64,000 bases of DNA from Linnemannia hyalina (taxonomy: Eukaryota > Mortierellomycota > Mortierellomycetes > Mortierellales > Mortierellaceae), in NCBI GenBank assembly GCA_019671135.1, contig JAHRHY010000003.1, forward strand, positions 2,790,001 to 2,854,000. Reading direction: 5' to 3'. The translations under genes and the position numbers were made by a program. Shown here piece by piece: positions 1 through 10,994 of the stretch. The notes beneath the pieces were generated by a model, which was not told the origin of the DNA, ran no database searches, and worked only from the letters and a program-made list of their open reading frames with translations. Within the stretch, counting starts at the first letter, position 1. Each line of letters opens with the position of its first letter.

Positions 1-1880
1 TTGAAGATGGCGCAAGGGAACATTCATCCATAAATCATCTTGGCCACGAAAGCAGCGGCTTCATGCATAAACAATATCCAATGGCGAGTGAATGAGTGAG
101 AGCAAATGTGGTTCGAAAGAATGAAAAAGTCATGAGATCAAGGGCGTCAGTGCTTTTTTTTCCAATCAAAGGTGTCAATTTCCCATTGCTTGACAGTTCG
201 CCATTGACAACTTTTAGCCGGATTAGGCGGCATGTATTCATGGCCATCCGTTGGTCATTCTATCCCTCCACGCCATTTCCGTTTGGACATGGTTGGGCAG
301 ATTATCACAACAAGATGGCAAAGCCAAAAATAAAGGGGAGGAAACAAACAAACACGCCGAATGACCCTTCCTAACCATCAACAAACACACAAGAACGCAA
401 CGTCCTCTCTTTCTTTCATAATATGCTCACGGACCTGAAGGAGGAGAACCTTAAAGGACACGCCGTTCCATTGCCGAATATGTCCATTTTGGGCTATGTA
501 TTGTATCTGTGTACTCTTTGTATGCGTGGTGCAAAAGCTCCAATCGCTCCTGTTCCTGATTCCCTTACCAAGGTGTCATGTGCTCATCTCGGCACGATCT
601 TTGGAGGTCCGAAGGGTGGGCGAGAGAAAAAAGAAGTTCGAACAACTCCAGATGGTATCCTCTGCTTCTATTTTTTGCGTTCCCTATTCTGCAACGCATT
701 GCGCAGCAGCCTTGAAAGAGCCAAGATAACAAATGAAGTGATGAGGCGATTGGCAAAGGTCAATCATGCTGAAGGCGAGGGTGCTAATTGCTACGGAAAA
801 TATATGCTCACTTTGTACAAGACAAGAAAAAAGCCAAGTGTCAATTTTAATGCTGAGTATCAAGGTGGCATAGCAATGAACATCATGCCTGTAGAGCCAA
901 ATGTGAACAACGAGGATAAGACCCTGGATGGACGTTCTTGGCGTACGTATTGCTCTGTGTTCGTTTTTCTCTCTCCTTGGTTTGTATCACAAAAAGGGTT
1001 GGCGGTAAACGCCGCGATTAAAGGGAAAAAACAAAGGAGTCCAGATCGCATTCTGAATTATCTACAACGAACACACACACACACACACACACACACATAA
1101 TAGCACTCGCCTCAAATGATTGTTCTTTGCAACCTCGTAAGCGCTACGAGATATAACAATAATATGTCGCGAAGTGAGAGGTTGACACGTTGCAAGTTGT
1201 AAACCAGTGGCAAAATATTAGGCGCGTCTCTCTTTTGCTTAGGCGGCGCGGAACTCGCCCTCCACCAGTAATCCCATTTCAAAGAGTAATGCGATACCGA
1301 TACCAGAACTTTCATATCCCCTAGTCGTCCAGGTCCGCTTTTCGTTTACACATCTTCAGCTCTGTCAGGATGTTCCTCCATAGTTTTTTAACTTTTTTTT
1401 TTAATCTTTCGCACCTATACAATTTCATGTCTCTGACAAACGGCACAGAAAAGGCATTTAGAAGTAAAAAGGGATACAGATCAAACTCTTTAATACACTA
1501 TCTACTAGTTGCAGTTTGGTCCAGAACCTGGCTCTACACAACAATTGTCGCCGGGTCTTCACAGTTTAAAATAAAACTAGATACGAATAAACCGGATTCT
1601 TCCCATCCTCTCCATAATTGACAAACTCCTGTTCCTCCTTCCTCACAAACTCTGCAACAGCCGCTCGTCAGCAGCGCGTGGGTCCTTGGTCGCTCCAGGA
1701 CATGTTCCATCCTCATGTGTGGCTAACGAAGCGCCACACGGGGCAGAAACCATCACGGGATCGGCTACTAGGCTTAAAACCCCTTAAGCTCCTGACCGCT
1801 CGTCATGTGACATATGAGAGTTTAGAGTTTACTGAATAAATAAGCAAAAAACTCAGACGAAAACATCAAGATGATTTAAA
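1..1880. other. gene-poor left edge
   Basis: I find no supportable gene here. The longest open frame is 423-1100 (+), 225 codons ending in a (CA)n tract translated as Thr-His. It has no recognisable domain and its codon use is unlike the GC3-rich exons elsewhere in the window, so it is probably chance. A CA dinucleotide run lies at about 1071-1096. Confidence 0.5.
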
Positions 1881-1953
1881 GGTTTCGTGTTGTAATTGGT
1901 TAGCAATCAAGACTCTGAATCTTGCAATCCGAGTTCGAGTCTCGGCGAGACCT
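1881..1953 (+). tRNA. tRNA-Gln (anticodon CTG)
   Basis: A complete intronless cloverleaf can be drawn. The 7-bp acceptor stem pairs 1881-1887 with 1946-1952 (one G-T pair), followed by discriminator T1953. The D-stem pairs 1890-1893 with 1903-1906. The anticodon stem 1908-1912/1920-1924 encloses loop CTCTGAA with anticodon CTG at 1915-1917. The T-stem 1929-1933/1941-1945 encloses the canonical TTCGAGT loop. A TTTT run at 1958-1961 fits a RNA polymerase III terminator. CTG decodes the glutamine codon CAG. CCA is not encoded, as expected for a eukaryotic nuclear tRNA. Confidence 0.93.
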
Positions 1954-2479
1954 CATCTTTTGCTATTTATTTTTTATTTTATATATCCCCGTTCACATGA
2001 AGCGGGCGTTTGAGTCCTTTCCTCTCTCTTCTTTTCCTTCACATCAACACCTTTTTTTCGCATCTATTACATGAGGCATTGAGCGAAAAGCGAATAGAAG
2101 GAAGTTTTCAATTATTCTTTTTTGGTACTCGCACGACATGTGTGTATATATGTGTGTGTATGTCGTGCGACCAACAGCCATGCACATTCATGTCATTCCC
2201 AAAAGATACTTCTTGATCCAGCTGGACAAACACTACCTCTCTTTTTCTTTTTCAGGCACCATTTTCTAAATCTATTATGTCCCGAAATGAAATACATGAC
2301 AATGTCATCTTAACATACAAGCAGACAGGCATGGCATGAATGGTAATAAGGAGGATAATTTGTATTAGATCGTCATTTGCTAATTTGCTATCATTAAGGA
2401 GGAAAGAAAAGGCAAAAAAAAAAAAAAAAAAGAGAGGGAGGTACATAGGACCCTCCCCGTACATAGGACCCTCCCCTTC
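1954..2479. other. spacer between tRNA-Gln and membrane-protein gene
   Basis: AT-rich spacer with T-rich and A-rich runs (A17 near 2414-2431). No gene is seen. The right part is the 3' flank of the minus-strand gene ending at 2480 and includes a perfect 18-bp tandem duplication at 2441-2476. Confidence 0.5.
2441..2476. repeat. perfect 18-bp tandem duplication
   Basis: The unit GTACATAGGACCCTCCCC occurs twice head to tail (2441-2458 and 2459-2476), three bases before the stop codon of the neighbouring minus-strand gene. It looks like a recent slippage or microhomology duplication. Confidence 0.9.
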
Positions 2480-4042
2480 CTAGGATCGCTTCTCGTTTGC
2501 AAGAGTCGACGCGCTATCATTGTTGCCGTACTCGTACAGTGGCAAATCCTCAAACGACTCGTCCACAGGTGTCGCACTTACACTCCCTCCCCCAGTAGCA
2601 ACAACAGCAATGCCGCTCTTGCCAGCCGTCGTCTTCTCGTCCTCATCGTTGTCGCCCTTGATAATGACACCGCGAAGGGTCTCCTCCGAGAGATTCATAT
2701 TCAAATCCTTGGGCGAATGCGCGTCTTCGTCACCCTGGAGGGGATCCAAAAGACTCTGTCGCTGCTGCTGCTTCACTGACAGGATTCCAGCTCTTGATGA
2801 CGACGTGTATTCTGCATACTGGTTTCTCGCTGCGGTTGTTGTTGATGACAGAGTCCGTTTGATACCATCATCGCTAGGATCGGTGCAACAGGCTGCGGAT
2901 TCCAGGTTCGACGAGCTGCCACGACGAGACGACGGGAGAGAACCAGAGCCTCTGTTGGCGGCGGCGGCGACTTCTTGAGCAGCCCACTTGCGTCGGTACA
3001 TCCCAACAACAACTCCAAGTCCGACCAGCACAACCGCCGACATCATTGCCGCAACCCCCAAAAACACACCCATATCCCTCTGTCTCTGAATGTCCGCCTT
3101 TGTCCGTTCTGCACCCTTTGCATCTAGATAACTTTGTTGCTGTTGGTCCATTGAGGGGAGGTTGTACTGCTGGTTCAGTTGTCGTGTCACGGCGTCTCGT
3201 AGAATCCAGAACGAGTTGCTAGTGTGGCGACCTGGTGTTCCTGGTGCAGTAGAGATCTCGATCTCGAATTCTCCTTCGTACGCCCAATCCGCTGGAATCG
3301 TCCATAATAGTGCACCGCCAGAGGTTCCAAGGATCGTCAGTCTTGCAGAAGAGCTCTTATTGACATTATTGAGGAGGTTGAATCCAGGGTCGGACAGAAT
3401 CTTGGCCGACAAGCCCGTCGTCGCCGCCGTCGTCGTTGTGGTCTCGTTGGTGTTATCGAAGAGGGGCCAAGACAAGAGCCTGAGATTCTTCAACAAAACC
3501 GGCGAATCTTTAATCGCGTTCGCTTGCTGAGCAGCCCTCAAATCCTGCATCTTCATCATCGCCAAGTTCCGCATATCCGCCTTTGTCAACAGTGGCGAAT
3601 TCGAAAAATTGGCCTCATGAGTGATCAGATCTAGAATCGCCTGTGGGGGAACCCAAGAGTCTGGGAGGACGACCTCGCGGTTGGACCAGGTCATGATGAG
3701 TCCTGACCCGGGCGTGTAAATGTTGTTGACAAGTGGTGCTGTGATGTCGAATCCTGTTGGCCCTGACTCTGTTCCTGTAGGATGAGGAAGAAATGAAGCG
3801 GCATCACGTTGTTCGATGGGTGACGCAGGGGCAGGGGCGGGGGTGGGGGTGGGGTAGGTTCTGAAGGATGAGGGGGTGGTGAGTCCGGGAGGGATGTTGT
3901 CGTAGATATTGGGCGGGAGCGCGTAGTGTGCTGCATCTTGGTAAGGAGAGGCTTGTACGAGGCTGAAGATATTGTTCTTGTTGGAGTGCTGGGCTGAGGT
4001 TGCCAGTACTGCGAGTAGGAGGAGGGCGTTGAACGGTGTCAT
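2480..4042 (-). CDS. single-pass cell-surface membrane protein, unknown function
   Basis: One uninterrupted reading frame of 520 residues. The N-terminus has a hydrophobic signal-peptide-like segment (MTPFNALLLLAVLA, residues 1-14). It is followed by a Pro/Thr-rich stretch, then an extracellular region with beta-strand-like segments (GLIMTWSNREVVLPDSW near 115; LLWTIPADWAYEGEFEIEIS near 250). The latter ends in a GRHTSNSFWI-type strand reminiscent of fungal KRE9/KNH1 Ig-like domains. A transmembrane helix rich in V, G and L lies at about 325-350 (ending GMYRRKW). A cytosolic tail of about 170 residues is rich in Ser, Gln and acidic residues and ends in an EDLPLYEYG-type motif. The topology suggests a plasma-membrane or wall-sensing protein; the KRE9/KNH-like assignment is inference and I do not recognise an orthologue. 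The upstream flank (4043-4266) is strongly pyrimidine-rich in the coding sense, like other leaders in the window. Confidence 0.82.
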   Translation of the reverse strand: MTPFNALLLLAVLATSAQHSNKNNIFSLVQASPYQDAAHYALPPNIYDNIPPGLTTPSSFRTYPTPTPAPAPASPIEQRDAASFLPHPTGTESGPTGFDITAPLVNNIYTPGSGLIMTWSNREVVLPDSWVPPQAILDLITHEANFSNSPLLTKADMRNLAMMKMQDLRAAQQANAIKDSPVLLKNLRLLSWPLFDNTNETTTTTAATTGLSAKILSDPGFNLLNNVNKSSSARLTILGTSGGALLWTIPADWAYEGEFEIEISTAPGTPGRHTSNSFWILRDAVTRQLNQQYNLPSMDQQQQSYLDAKGAERTKADIQRQRDMGVFLGVAAMMSAVVLVGLGVVVGMYRRKWAAQEVAAAANRGSGSLPSSRRGSSSNLESAACCTDPSDDGIKRTLSSTTTAARNQYAEYTSSSRAGILSVKQQQRQSLLDPLQGDEDAHSPKDLNMNLSEETLRGVIIKGDNDEDEKTTAGKSGIAVVATGGGSVSATPVDESFEDLPLYEYGNNDSASTLANEKRS

Positions 4043-4457
4043 TTTTTAGTAACCAGGCAGAGCAGGGAAAAAAATAGGGGAAGGGCAGAGGATACGTGTG
4101 GGATCGAACAAAAATGTGAAGCTAAGTGAGGAGAGCAAAAATGGGGTGCAGGAGATATGGAAAGTAGAAAAGGTGAAGAAGATGAATAACATTCGCGAAA
4201 AATAAGAAAAAAGAGAAAGAAGAAAGAATGGGGAGCGAAGGGCAAGTAAAAGGTAGAAAGAACCACACTGGAATATGTTATCCTGCATCCAGACAGGAGT
4301 CAACTGGGATCTCATATATCAACCATCCCGGAGAAAATCATCATCATCTATCACTCACCTAACTTGTCTATGGTATCATGATGGGGTCTTTTTATTATGT
4401 GTTGGTGGTAGATGGTATTGTTGAAGACTCGTTATCATTCGCATGAGAGTATGAATA

Positions 4458-6620
4458 CTATTTTTCATCCATGATGACGGGGGTCTTGGAATAGCGTGAC
4501 GAGGTGGTGATCTCTGTCTTGTAAAGGTCCGAGTTGTCCATCCGACTCCGTTCGCGTGGGTCCGTGAATCCCCACCGTTGCCCTCCTCGTGCGGGTGACG
4601 CATTGTCCTCGTACGATGATTGTCGGTTTTGGCCGTATCCTCCGTTATGACTGGGTCCTGGACTGGCACTGCCCGATGATCCAAATTCCGAGGTTTCGTT
4701 TCGTCGCAGCATCGTTGGTGTGAACGGTCGTCCGTTGCTGATTCCGGCTCCTGGTGCTCCTGCCATACCTCCTGCCATACCTCCGTTACCATAGTTGTCG
4801 ATACTAGGTTTGCGAAGACTGGCCGCGACAGAGGCCGCTGTGTGATGGTAGGACTGCTGGTTGGTGGGCGAAGGTGACGGAGAGGGCGAATACATGGACT
4901 GGTTGTTCTGATAGACTCGTTGTTGTTCCATTTGTAAATGTCGTTGTTGTTCCTGTAGCTGGTTGATCTGTAGCGATGTGATATAGGGCGATGCTTCTGG
5001 TGTCGGGTCGGTCGGTGGGTAGTATTGTTCCTCCTGTCCTCCTGAGCCAAGAATCTCCTTCTTCCAATGGTCCTGCTCTGCTGCGCCGTGGCTCTCGTCT
5101 AGGCTGATCTGACTGGCGCCTAAGTTGATCATCCTAACCTCTTCCCAGTTGCCAGGGCTCTCAGGGGCGCCGTTAACGAATCCTTGTCCGTTTGACTGTC
5201 GGTGGCCGTTCATGGGAGGTGTCCGGTTGTTGTAGGCAATAGCGGCGGCTGAGAGTGCTAATTCCTCCTCTGCTGGCGCAATGTGGGGTCGGATAGGATT
5301 GCCGACGGGCTGGGCCTGCCAGCTGGTCACTGCAATCTTGACCTGGTTGATCGCTGCTGCGGTGTATTCTGCCCCACAGTAGAGGCTTGTCCGTTCTGCG
5401 GGCTGGGGACCGCAATCAATCACGTTGGTAATTTGGCGCCCATATCCGGCAATGAGAGCCATCTTTTCCGAGTACTCAATCATCGAGTCGAACTGGCAGT
5501 TGAAAGCGTCCCGAATCGTCTGCCGCTTGAACTGCAGCAGATCCAGTTCCTGTTCCAGCAGTTCTGCTGAGACGCGGTCCAGATTGTTTTGCAGCTCCAT
5601 CATCTTGATGGGGTTCTCCTTGCTTGATTTCTGTTGTTTGGCAATCTGGTTGGTCAAGTCGTGCTTCTTTTTGCGGTTCTATCACAGAGAAGAAAGTAGA
5701 ATAGGGGGTTAATCTACACTGTCACCACTTTTTGTTTTTTTTTCTCTCTCTCATATCTGACCTCATTTTGCCATTCTTTGACTTTTGTCTGTTTTGCATG
5801 CCAAGAGTAAAGAAAAAAGGGATGATACATACGTCGTCCAACAACATCTCCTGCGTCTTGAGACTCTTGATCCTTTTGCGGTAAGCAGTGTGTTGGATAG
5901 AGTAGGCTTGTTGTATAAGGCCTACTTCCTGTACAAAGCATGACATAATGCAACCAACGTGTTAGTCCAAAGTACGAGAAAAAGGGACCACAGGACCACT
6001 TCTTCCCCTTGAGCTTATTAAAGGGCCAAGGCAAAAGGCGGGGCGAGGCAAGAAAAGACCGACAGAAGAAAGTTAAGCAGGCAAGGGAGTAATAATAGAA
6101 AGCTGCTGCAATAAGGCAGCTTTCACTCTGTTTCTCCTTCTGACCCAACCTTCTTTCTACTCATGCAAAGCCAACGCCAAAGTAGAAAAAAAAAAGGAAT
6201 AGAGAGTTGTCCCTTACCTCCATGAGTTGAGTCATTCGTTGACAGATGTCAGTCAAGTCGTCTCCTTCGTTGCAACCCCATGCCGAGATGAGTTTGGCGC
6301 TTGTTGAAATCTCCTTGTCGAGGGTCTTTAGGGACGAGTCGATGTTCTTGAGTTCTGCCAGCCACTTGTTGATGTGTTTGTAGTTCCTGTTGTTTATTCC
6401 AATGCCAGTGCCATGCCATAGTCCATTCCAATGAGAAAAAAAAAAAAAAAGAGAAAAAGTAAAAAGGAATGAATAGTGAAAAACAGGGCGAGTGTCAGTG
6501 GTGCTAGTTTCAGAATAAGTTATCGGTAGCGTATGAGTTTTGTGTGTTGATATTTTTTTTTTGTTACCCTGAGGAAAAGTTGTTGAGACCTCGGCGAAGG
6601 TCATGGCCTATGCTCTGCAT
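4458..6620 (-). CDS. eisosome core component, Pil1/Lsp1 family (BAR-domain protein)
   Basis: Four exons joined on the minus strand: 6620-6568, 6386-6218, 5928-5833 and 5678-4458, giving 512 residues. All junctions are GT-AG and in phase. Family features run in order: a short basic N-terminus (MQSIGHDLRRGLNNF); helix 1 with SAKLISAWGCNEGDDLTDI, matching the Pil1 segment around its conserved SIWG; EVGLIQQAYSIQHTAYRKRIKSL-like helix 2; and the highly diagnostic AFNCQFDSMIEYSEKMALIAGYG near residue 160, which in Pil1/Lsp1 reads AFNYQFDSIIEHSEKIALIAGYG. These proteins form PI(4,5)P2-binding BAR scaffolds under plasma-membrane furrows. The C-terminal half is low-complexity (Gln, Ser, Pro, Gly with a GGMAGGMAG repeat) and longer than in yeast Pil1 (339 residues). 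The gene is divergent from the SCP2 gene across about 1.07 kb. Confidence 0.93.
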
Positions 6621-7690
6621 GATGCGAATGGTGGTAGGGGAAATGGTGTGAGGGGATAAAGGAGGGTAAAAAAAACGTGTGCGCGGGAAGACAGGAAGGA
6701 AGAAGAGGAGAGCAAGGTGAAGATGAAGTTGAAGGTGAAGGGAAAAGAAAGAAAAGGAGGGGAGAGAGAGAGAGAGAAAGTTGACCAACGCTAAATAAAT
6801 TACTGAATTACTGGTTTGTGAGAGCAGCAACAACCGGTCAGAGCAGAGCGAAAAGAACAAAGGGCGAGAGGATGAGAGGATGAGAGGATGAGAGGATGAG
6901 AGCGAAGCGAATGGACAGACAGTTGGAACCAACCGCGCTTGAAATGTTATCGATCAGAAAGAGAAAAAAATGGTATATGAATGAGATGGAAAAGAGTAAT
7001 AAAAGGAAGACAGGGGTAAGAATTGAGTACCCAGGGGTGTTTGATGTGTCAAGCTAGTGGACTACAGCATGAAATGTTTGAAAAGCAGAAACAAATGAGT
7101 CTGTCTATGGGTCTGTACCCTGCAGTGATGTGATGAGCAAACGCGTTTTTTTTTTGGTTTTGGTTTGCCTTTTCTTCCATGAACTGAACTGGGTGCTTTG
7201 CATATTAGCTAGATCGATCGATGCATCCACAAGGGACCGAATAATAAAATAATATGCGCAAAGTGCGGCGTAGCATCACTCTTCTTTTCCTTTTCCATAG
7301 ACCTTGCAACCATCTTCTCTTCCCGAGGACCCTTTTTACCTCCAAATGGGTTGGGGTTACCCATCGTGTCACGCTCTTATTCCAACGGGCTAAAATCATG
7401 CACACACACCACCATGTTTGTTTGTTTATATATATTCCTTGTGTCCTCTTCCCTTCCCGTCTCCCCTCCCGTACTCCTTCAACGTAACCTTCGCGTCCTT
7501 CTCGCACAGGGGCCAAGAAACTTGTGGGGCAGAAAAGTAACCTTGGCTTGGTCCAGCGAATAGGGCGTGTCCCCTTCTGTTCACTCTTATTTCTTCTTTT
7601 CTCTCGTCACTTTCATTTTCTCTTCTTCGTTTCCTTTCCCCCCTTCTCCCCCAAAACATTCAACCTCTTCCCATCTCATTACATTCCACC
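6621..7690. other. divergent intergenic region, Pil1-like / SCP2
   Basis: Contains only low-complexity DNA: GA-rich sequence at 6700-6780, an 8-bp tandem repeat at about 6865-6903, and a pyrimidine-rich leader (about 7560-7690) just before the SCP2 start. No extra gene is seen. It presumably carries both promoters. Confidence 0.55.
6865..6903. repeat. short tandem repeat, GAGAGGAT unit
   Basis: About four and a half perfect copies of an 8-bp unit in the Pil1-like gene's upstream region. Confidence 0.85.
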
Positions 7691-8698
7691 ATGTCCAACA
7701 AACCCTCCGCCAAGGCCATCGCTCGCCTCAACGCCACCACCCTCTTCCCCGAAATCAAGAAAGGCACGCTCATAGTCTATTCACATGCAACGAAACTGAC
7801 TGTCAAATGGCACAAAAGGCGGACACTCAACTAACCAGGCTTTCTTTCCTTGTTTCTTTTTCCACGGACTTCATATAGAAATCGAGAAGAACCCTTCGCT
7901 CTTCGCTATCCGCGGCTTCTTTATCTTCAATGTCACGAAGAAGGGCGTCCCTATGACCGAATGGTAATTCTACCGGAACCATGCCTTGTCGCAGTAGTCC
8001 TTCCTCCCTCTTGCAAGGAGCAGGACAGACGCCTTTCTTCAATTGCTCGTTTTGCTTTGTTGCCAAGTGGTGCTATGACGAGCTATCGCAGGGCGGCAGA
8101 GGACATCAAGGACACGGACAAAGATTATTTTGGTCACCCGTGGGAACTACACAAGGATGCGAAAGAAGACAGTTTACAAAGAAACAAGAACAAGCAGGCA
8201 GACTGAAAGGAACGCATAGTCATTGACATGTGCTTTTTTTCTTTCTTTCTTCTATGTAGGTATTTACTGTTTCAAGGATTCGATGCACCTGCTGTCGTGT
8301 CTCAGAAGAAACCCGAGATCCCCAAGGCCAAGAAGGACGAATCCCCTATCCCTGTGGCCATCATCCAGATCGAGGACTCGGACTTGATGAACTTTATGAG
8401 CGGAGGACTCACCGTACGTGATCTTTATTTTATTTGCTCTTACTTTCTTTGTGTACCATGGGTGCGATGGGATGGGTTGGCCGAGTCATCACTATTAAAC
8501 CTCTTCTTCACCTTCAATTGCTTTATTATCTGATAGGGATCTCGCGGTATTGTCAATGGAAAGATCAAGATTGCAGGAGCAATGGAATTGGCGGAGCAGT
8601 TAGAGGAGATCTTTAGAAAGGCAAAGGGCGCCGAGAAGACATTGGCCTACCTCGACCATAAGCGCGGCAAGTCTGAGAAGGCCAAGGCTCGCCTCTAA
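7691..8698 (+). CDS. SCP2 sterol-carrier domain protein
   Basis: Four exons: 7691-7763, 7879-7963, 8260-8413 and 8537-8698, for 157 residues. The product is a small stand-alone SCP2 fold: ALFPEIKK-type N-terminal helix (read here as TTLFPEIKK), EIEKNPSLFAIRGFFIFNVTKKG forming the first beta strands, IIQIEDSDLMNFMSGGLTG (the conserved D-x-D-LMxLMxGKL region of SCP2), and IKIAGAMELAEQLEEIF, matching the GKIKIxGnxxLAxKLxxl motif. SCP2 domains bind and move sterols, fatty acids and acyl-CoAs, often in peroxisomes. No obvious C-terminal PTS1 is present; the protein ends KAKARL, which is only distantly SKL-like. The first intron (7764-7878) has GC rather than GT at its donor, because only that junction keeps the frame through KKE-IEKNPS. 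A pyrimidine-rich leader precedes the ATG. Confidence 0.9.
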
Positions 8699-9444
8699 AA
8701 AGGACTCGATCGACAATCCACTTCTCGACTTGCATCCACCATAACAACAATTGTACGCACAATATACACATATACATACCAAGCATCCATGCGGTCATTT
8801 TTTGTATCGCTCTCCTGGCTGTCACCTTAGAGTCCACTTGAGGTCATGCGCTCGTTCGAATTAAAACCTACAAAAAAAAAACAAAAAAAAAAAAGGGCTC
8901 CCAGTAAACAACCCTCACCTCAGGTCATCTCACCTCATCCAACCGTTTACCAGTTCCCGTTCCTCCTTTTGTCTCCTGGTTTCCCTGCCCACATTGAAAC
9001 AAAGAGCGTGTACGTTAAGTACCATGCCCATTTGTACGAAGATGTCCTATTCTTAGTGAATGCTCAAAAGCAGTCTCCCTAATTCGATCTGCTGCTGAGC
9101 ATTGTTGTTATGCGTATGAGGCACAGCCAGCAGGGGACAAGAAGGAGAGAGAAAGAAAGAGGGAGAAGGGGGTTCCTTCGGTCGTCACGACATACCTTCG
9201 TCTCTTGTTCATGCGGTATGATAAAAAGGGTCAGTGGACTCCCTTTTACTTTTTGTTTCTTTTCTTCTTTGACTTTCCATCTTCACACACACACACAAAC
9301 ACACATCCTTACACATCTATCATATCATGTAAGCCCATCATCACCCCACCCCCTACTACACTTCACTTCTTCATACTTGTCCTTCGTATCGCCATCAACA
9401 ACAACAACATCTCCTTAAGCATGCAATATTCATACTAAACACCA
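8699..9444. other. spacer, SCP2 3' flank and leader of acidic protein gene
   Basis: No gene seen. The first part is the 3' flank of the SCP2 gene. The second (from about 9205) is T/C-rich with a CA run, resembling a 5' leader for the following gene. Confidence 0.5.
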
Positions 9445-9946
9445 ATGCCCCTCAACAAACCCAATAGGTCGTCAAATTCACCAGCAACGGGCAAGGTCCA
9501 AGGCATGGCCCGCAAGTTCTCATTGTTGGCCAAGCAAGCCGCAGGAGAAAACTACGTCCCCCGCAACAACATCGAGAAGCAGCCCATCGTCACCGGCGCA
9601 GTCAAGCCCAAGGTCGCCATCCCTGCCGCTGCCGCCACTGCTGCTGCTGCCTCCACCACCACCAAGACCCTCGAGGCCTCTCAGGAGAATCTCCAGGAAG
9701 AAAACGAGGAAGAGGCCATCGCTGTGGCTAGCCCCGTCGATGTCGAGCAGGAGATCGAGACCAACCTCCATGTCTCCGGCCTGACCAACAAGGTTGAGGA
9801 GATTGAGATTACTGCCCCCAAGGAAGAGGAGGAGAAGAAGGTCGAGGAGGTCGCTGCCCCAGCCCCTGCTCCCGTTATTGTTGAGGAGCCTGTTGTTGAG
9901 GAGCCCATCCACGAGGAACCTATTGTCGAGAAGGAAGAGGAGACCA

Positions 9947-9982
<36 letters not shown>

Positions 9983-10212
9983 CTGTTGTTGTTGAGGTTG
10001 TCAAGGCTGTCGAGGTTGAGGTCCCCGCTGCCGTCGAGGAGGTCAAGGCTGTTGTTGCTGAGGCCCCCGCTGCTGTCGAGGAGAAGAAGGAGGAGACCCC
10101 CGTTGTTGTTGAGGAGAAGGAGGAGGAGGCCCCCGTTGTTGTTGAGGCCCCTAAGCAGGATACCCAGTCGATTGAGGAGGAGAACATCAAGAACGCCCCC
10201 ATTGAGGCATAA
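9445..10212 (+). CDS. acidic Glu/Val/Pro/Ala-rich low-complexity protein
   Basis: A single-exon frame of 255 residues starting at the first ATG after a pyrimidine-rich leader. The first 50 residues (MPLNKPNRSSNSPATGKVQG, then MARKFSLLAKQAAGENYVPR) are the least repetitive and could be the functional head. From about residue 60 the protein is dominated by Ala, Glu, Val and Pro, including an (EQ)n run near residue 170 and variants of VVVEEKEEEAPVVVEAP towards the end. Strongly GC3-biased codons support real coding, unlike the Arg-rich and Ser-rich shadow frames across the same bases. No domain is recognised; the protein is predicted to be disordered and very acidic. Confidence 0.7.
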
Positions 10213-10994
10213 GCAACCCTAGTTTTTAGTTTTTGGTTTTTTTTCTTAGCGCGATTCACCCTACTCGACATCATTCAATAATAACTTTTTTTTCTCTTTC
10301 ACACGCAATTGAGATATGGTCGATGAGTACATGTTCATATTGGAGCAAAACAAAGGCGGGAAAAATGAAAGGGGAAAAGAACTGCTTAATGGAGGGAAGG
10401 ATGGGAAGGACCATCGATCCGTTGGGGGTTCTTGTGTGTGTATATGTGTCTCTACTGGTAGACAAGACAGGGGGTTTGAGGGGTGAGAAGGTGGGTAGAG
10501 AAGAGGAGGGGGGGTGATGACTGGGACTTTGGAGAGTAAAAGTGGGTGTTGTTTGTATCTGGCCTGCCTGGTTGATGTTTATTTGTTTATGTTTATGTTT
10601 ATGTTTTGTTGTTGGTTTGCCTGTGCGTAAGGTATGAGCGAGCAAGTGCATATGAAGGATGAGGTAAGGTTGTCGTTATTTTGCATGGATGTCGTGCGGG
10701 CTGCGAGGAATCTCATTGGAATTCACTGGGCCGATTGATTTGTTTTCTTTCGCCATGTCGTGCTCTTTGTATTTGTCTCTGTCAACCTTGGCCTTGGATC
10801 GTGCCTCATTTCTTGTCTCATAATCTGGTCCGGGTATCACTCTTCTTTTACTCTTTTACCTTTTTTTTTATTCTCTTTCCCTTCTTTCTTTCTTTTCTTC
10901 TTCTTTCTCTCACACCACCTTTCCTCACCCTCCTCTTCCCAACCACACTCACCCTCACCCTCACCCTCACTCTCACATACACTTACAACCAGAC
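10213..10994. promoter_or_regulatory. spacer and pyrimidine-rich leader of the cytidylyltransferase gene
   Basis: The right end (about 10850-10994) is a CT-rich tract ending in repeated CACCCT units (about 10949-10975), directly before the ATG at 10995. This layout recurs before other + strand genes here. A TTTATG-type repeat lies near 10575-10606. No gene is seen. Confidence 0.5.

Noticed and set aside
423..1100. 225-codon + strand frame at the left edge
   Set aside because: No domain, rare codons and a terminal CA repeat; kept only as a note in the spacer entry.
9681..10274. Ser/Thr-rich minus frame and Arg-rich + frame (9794-10222) over the acidic protein gene
   Set aside because: Shadow frames of the Glu/Val-rich coding repeat; only the + frame from 9445 has a sensible start and stop.
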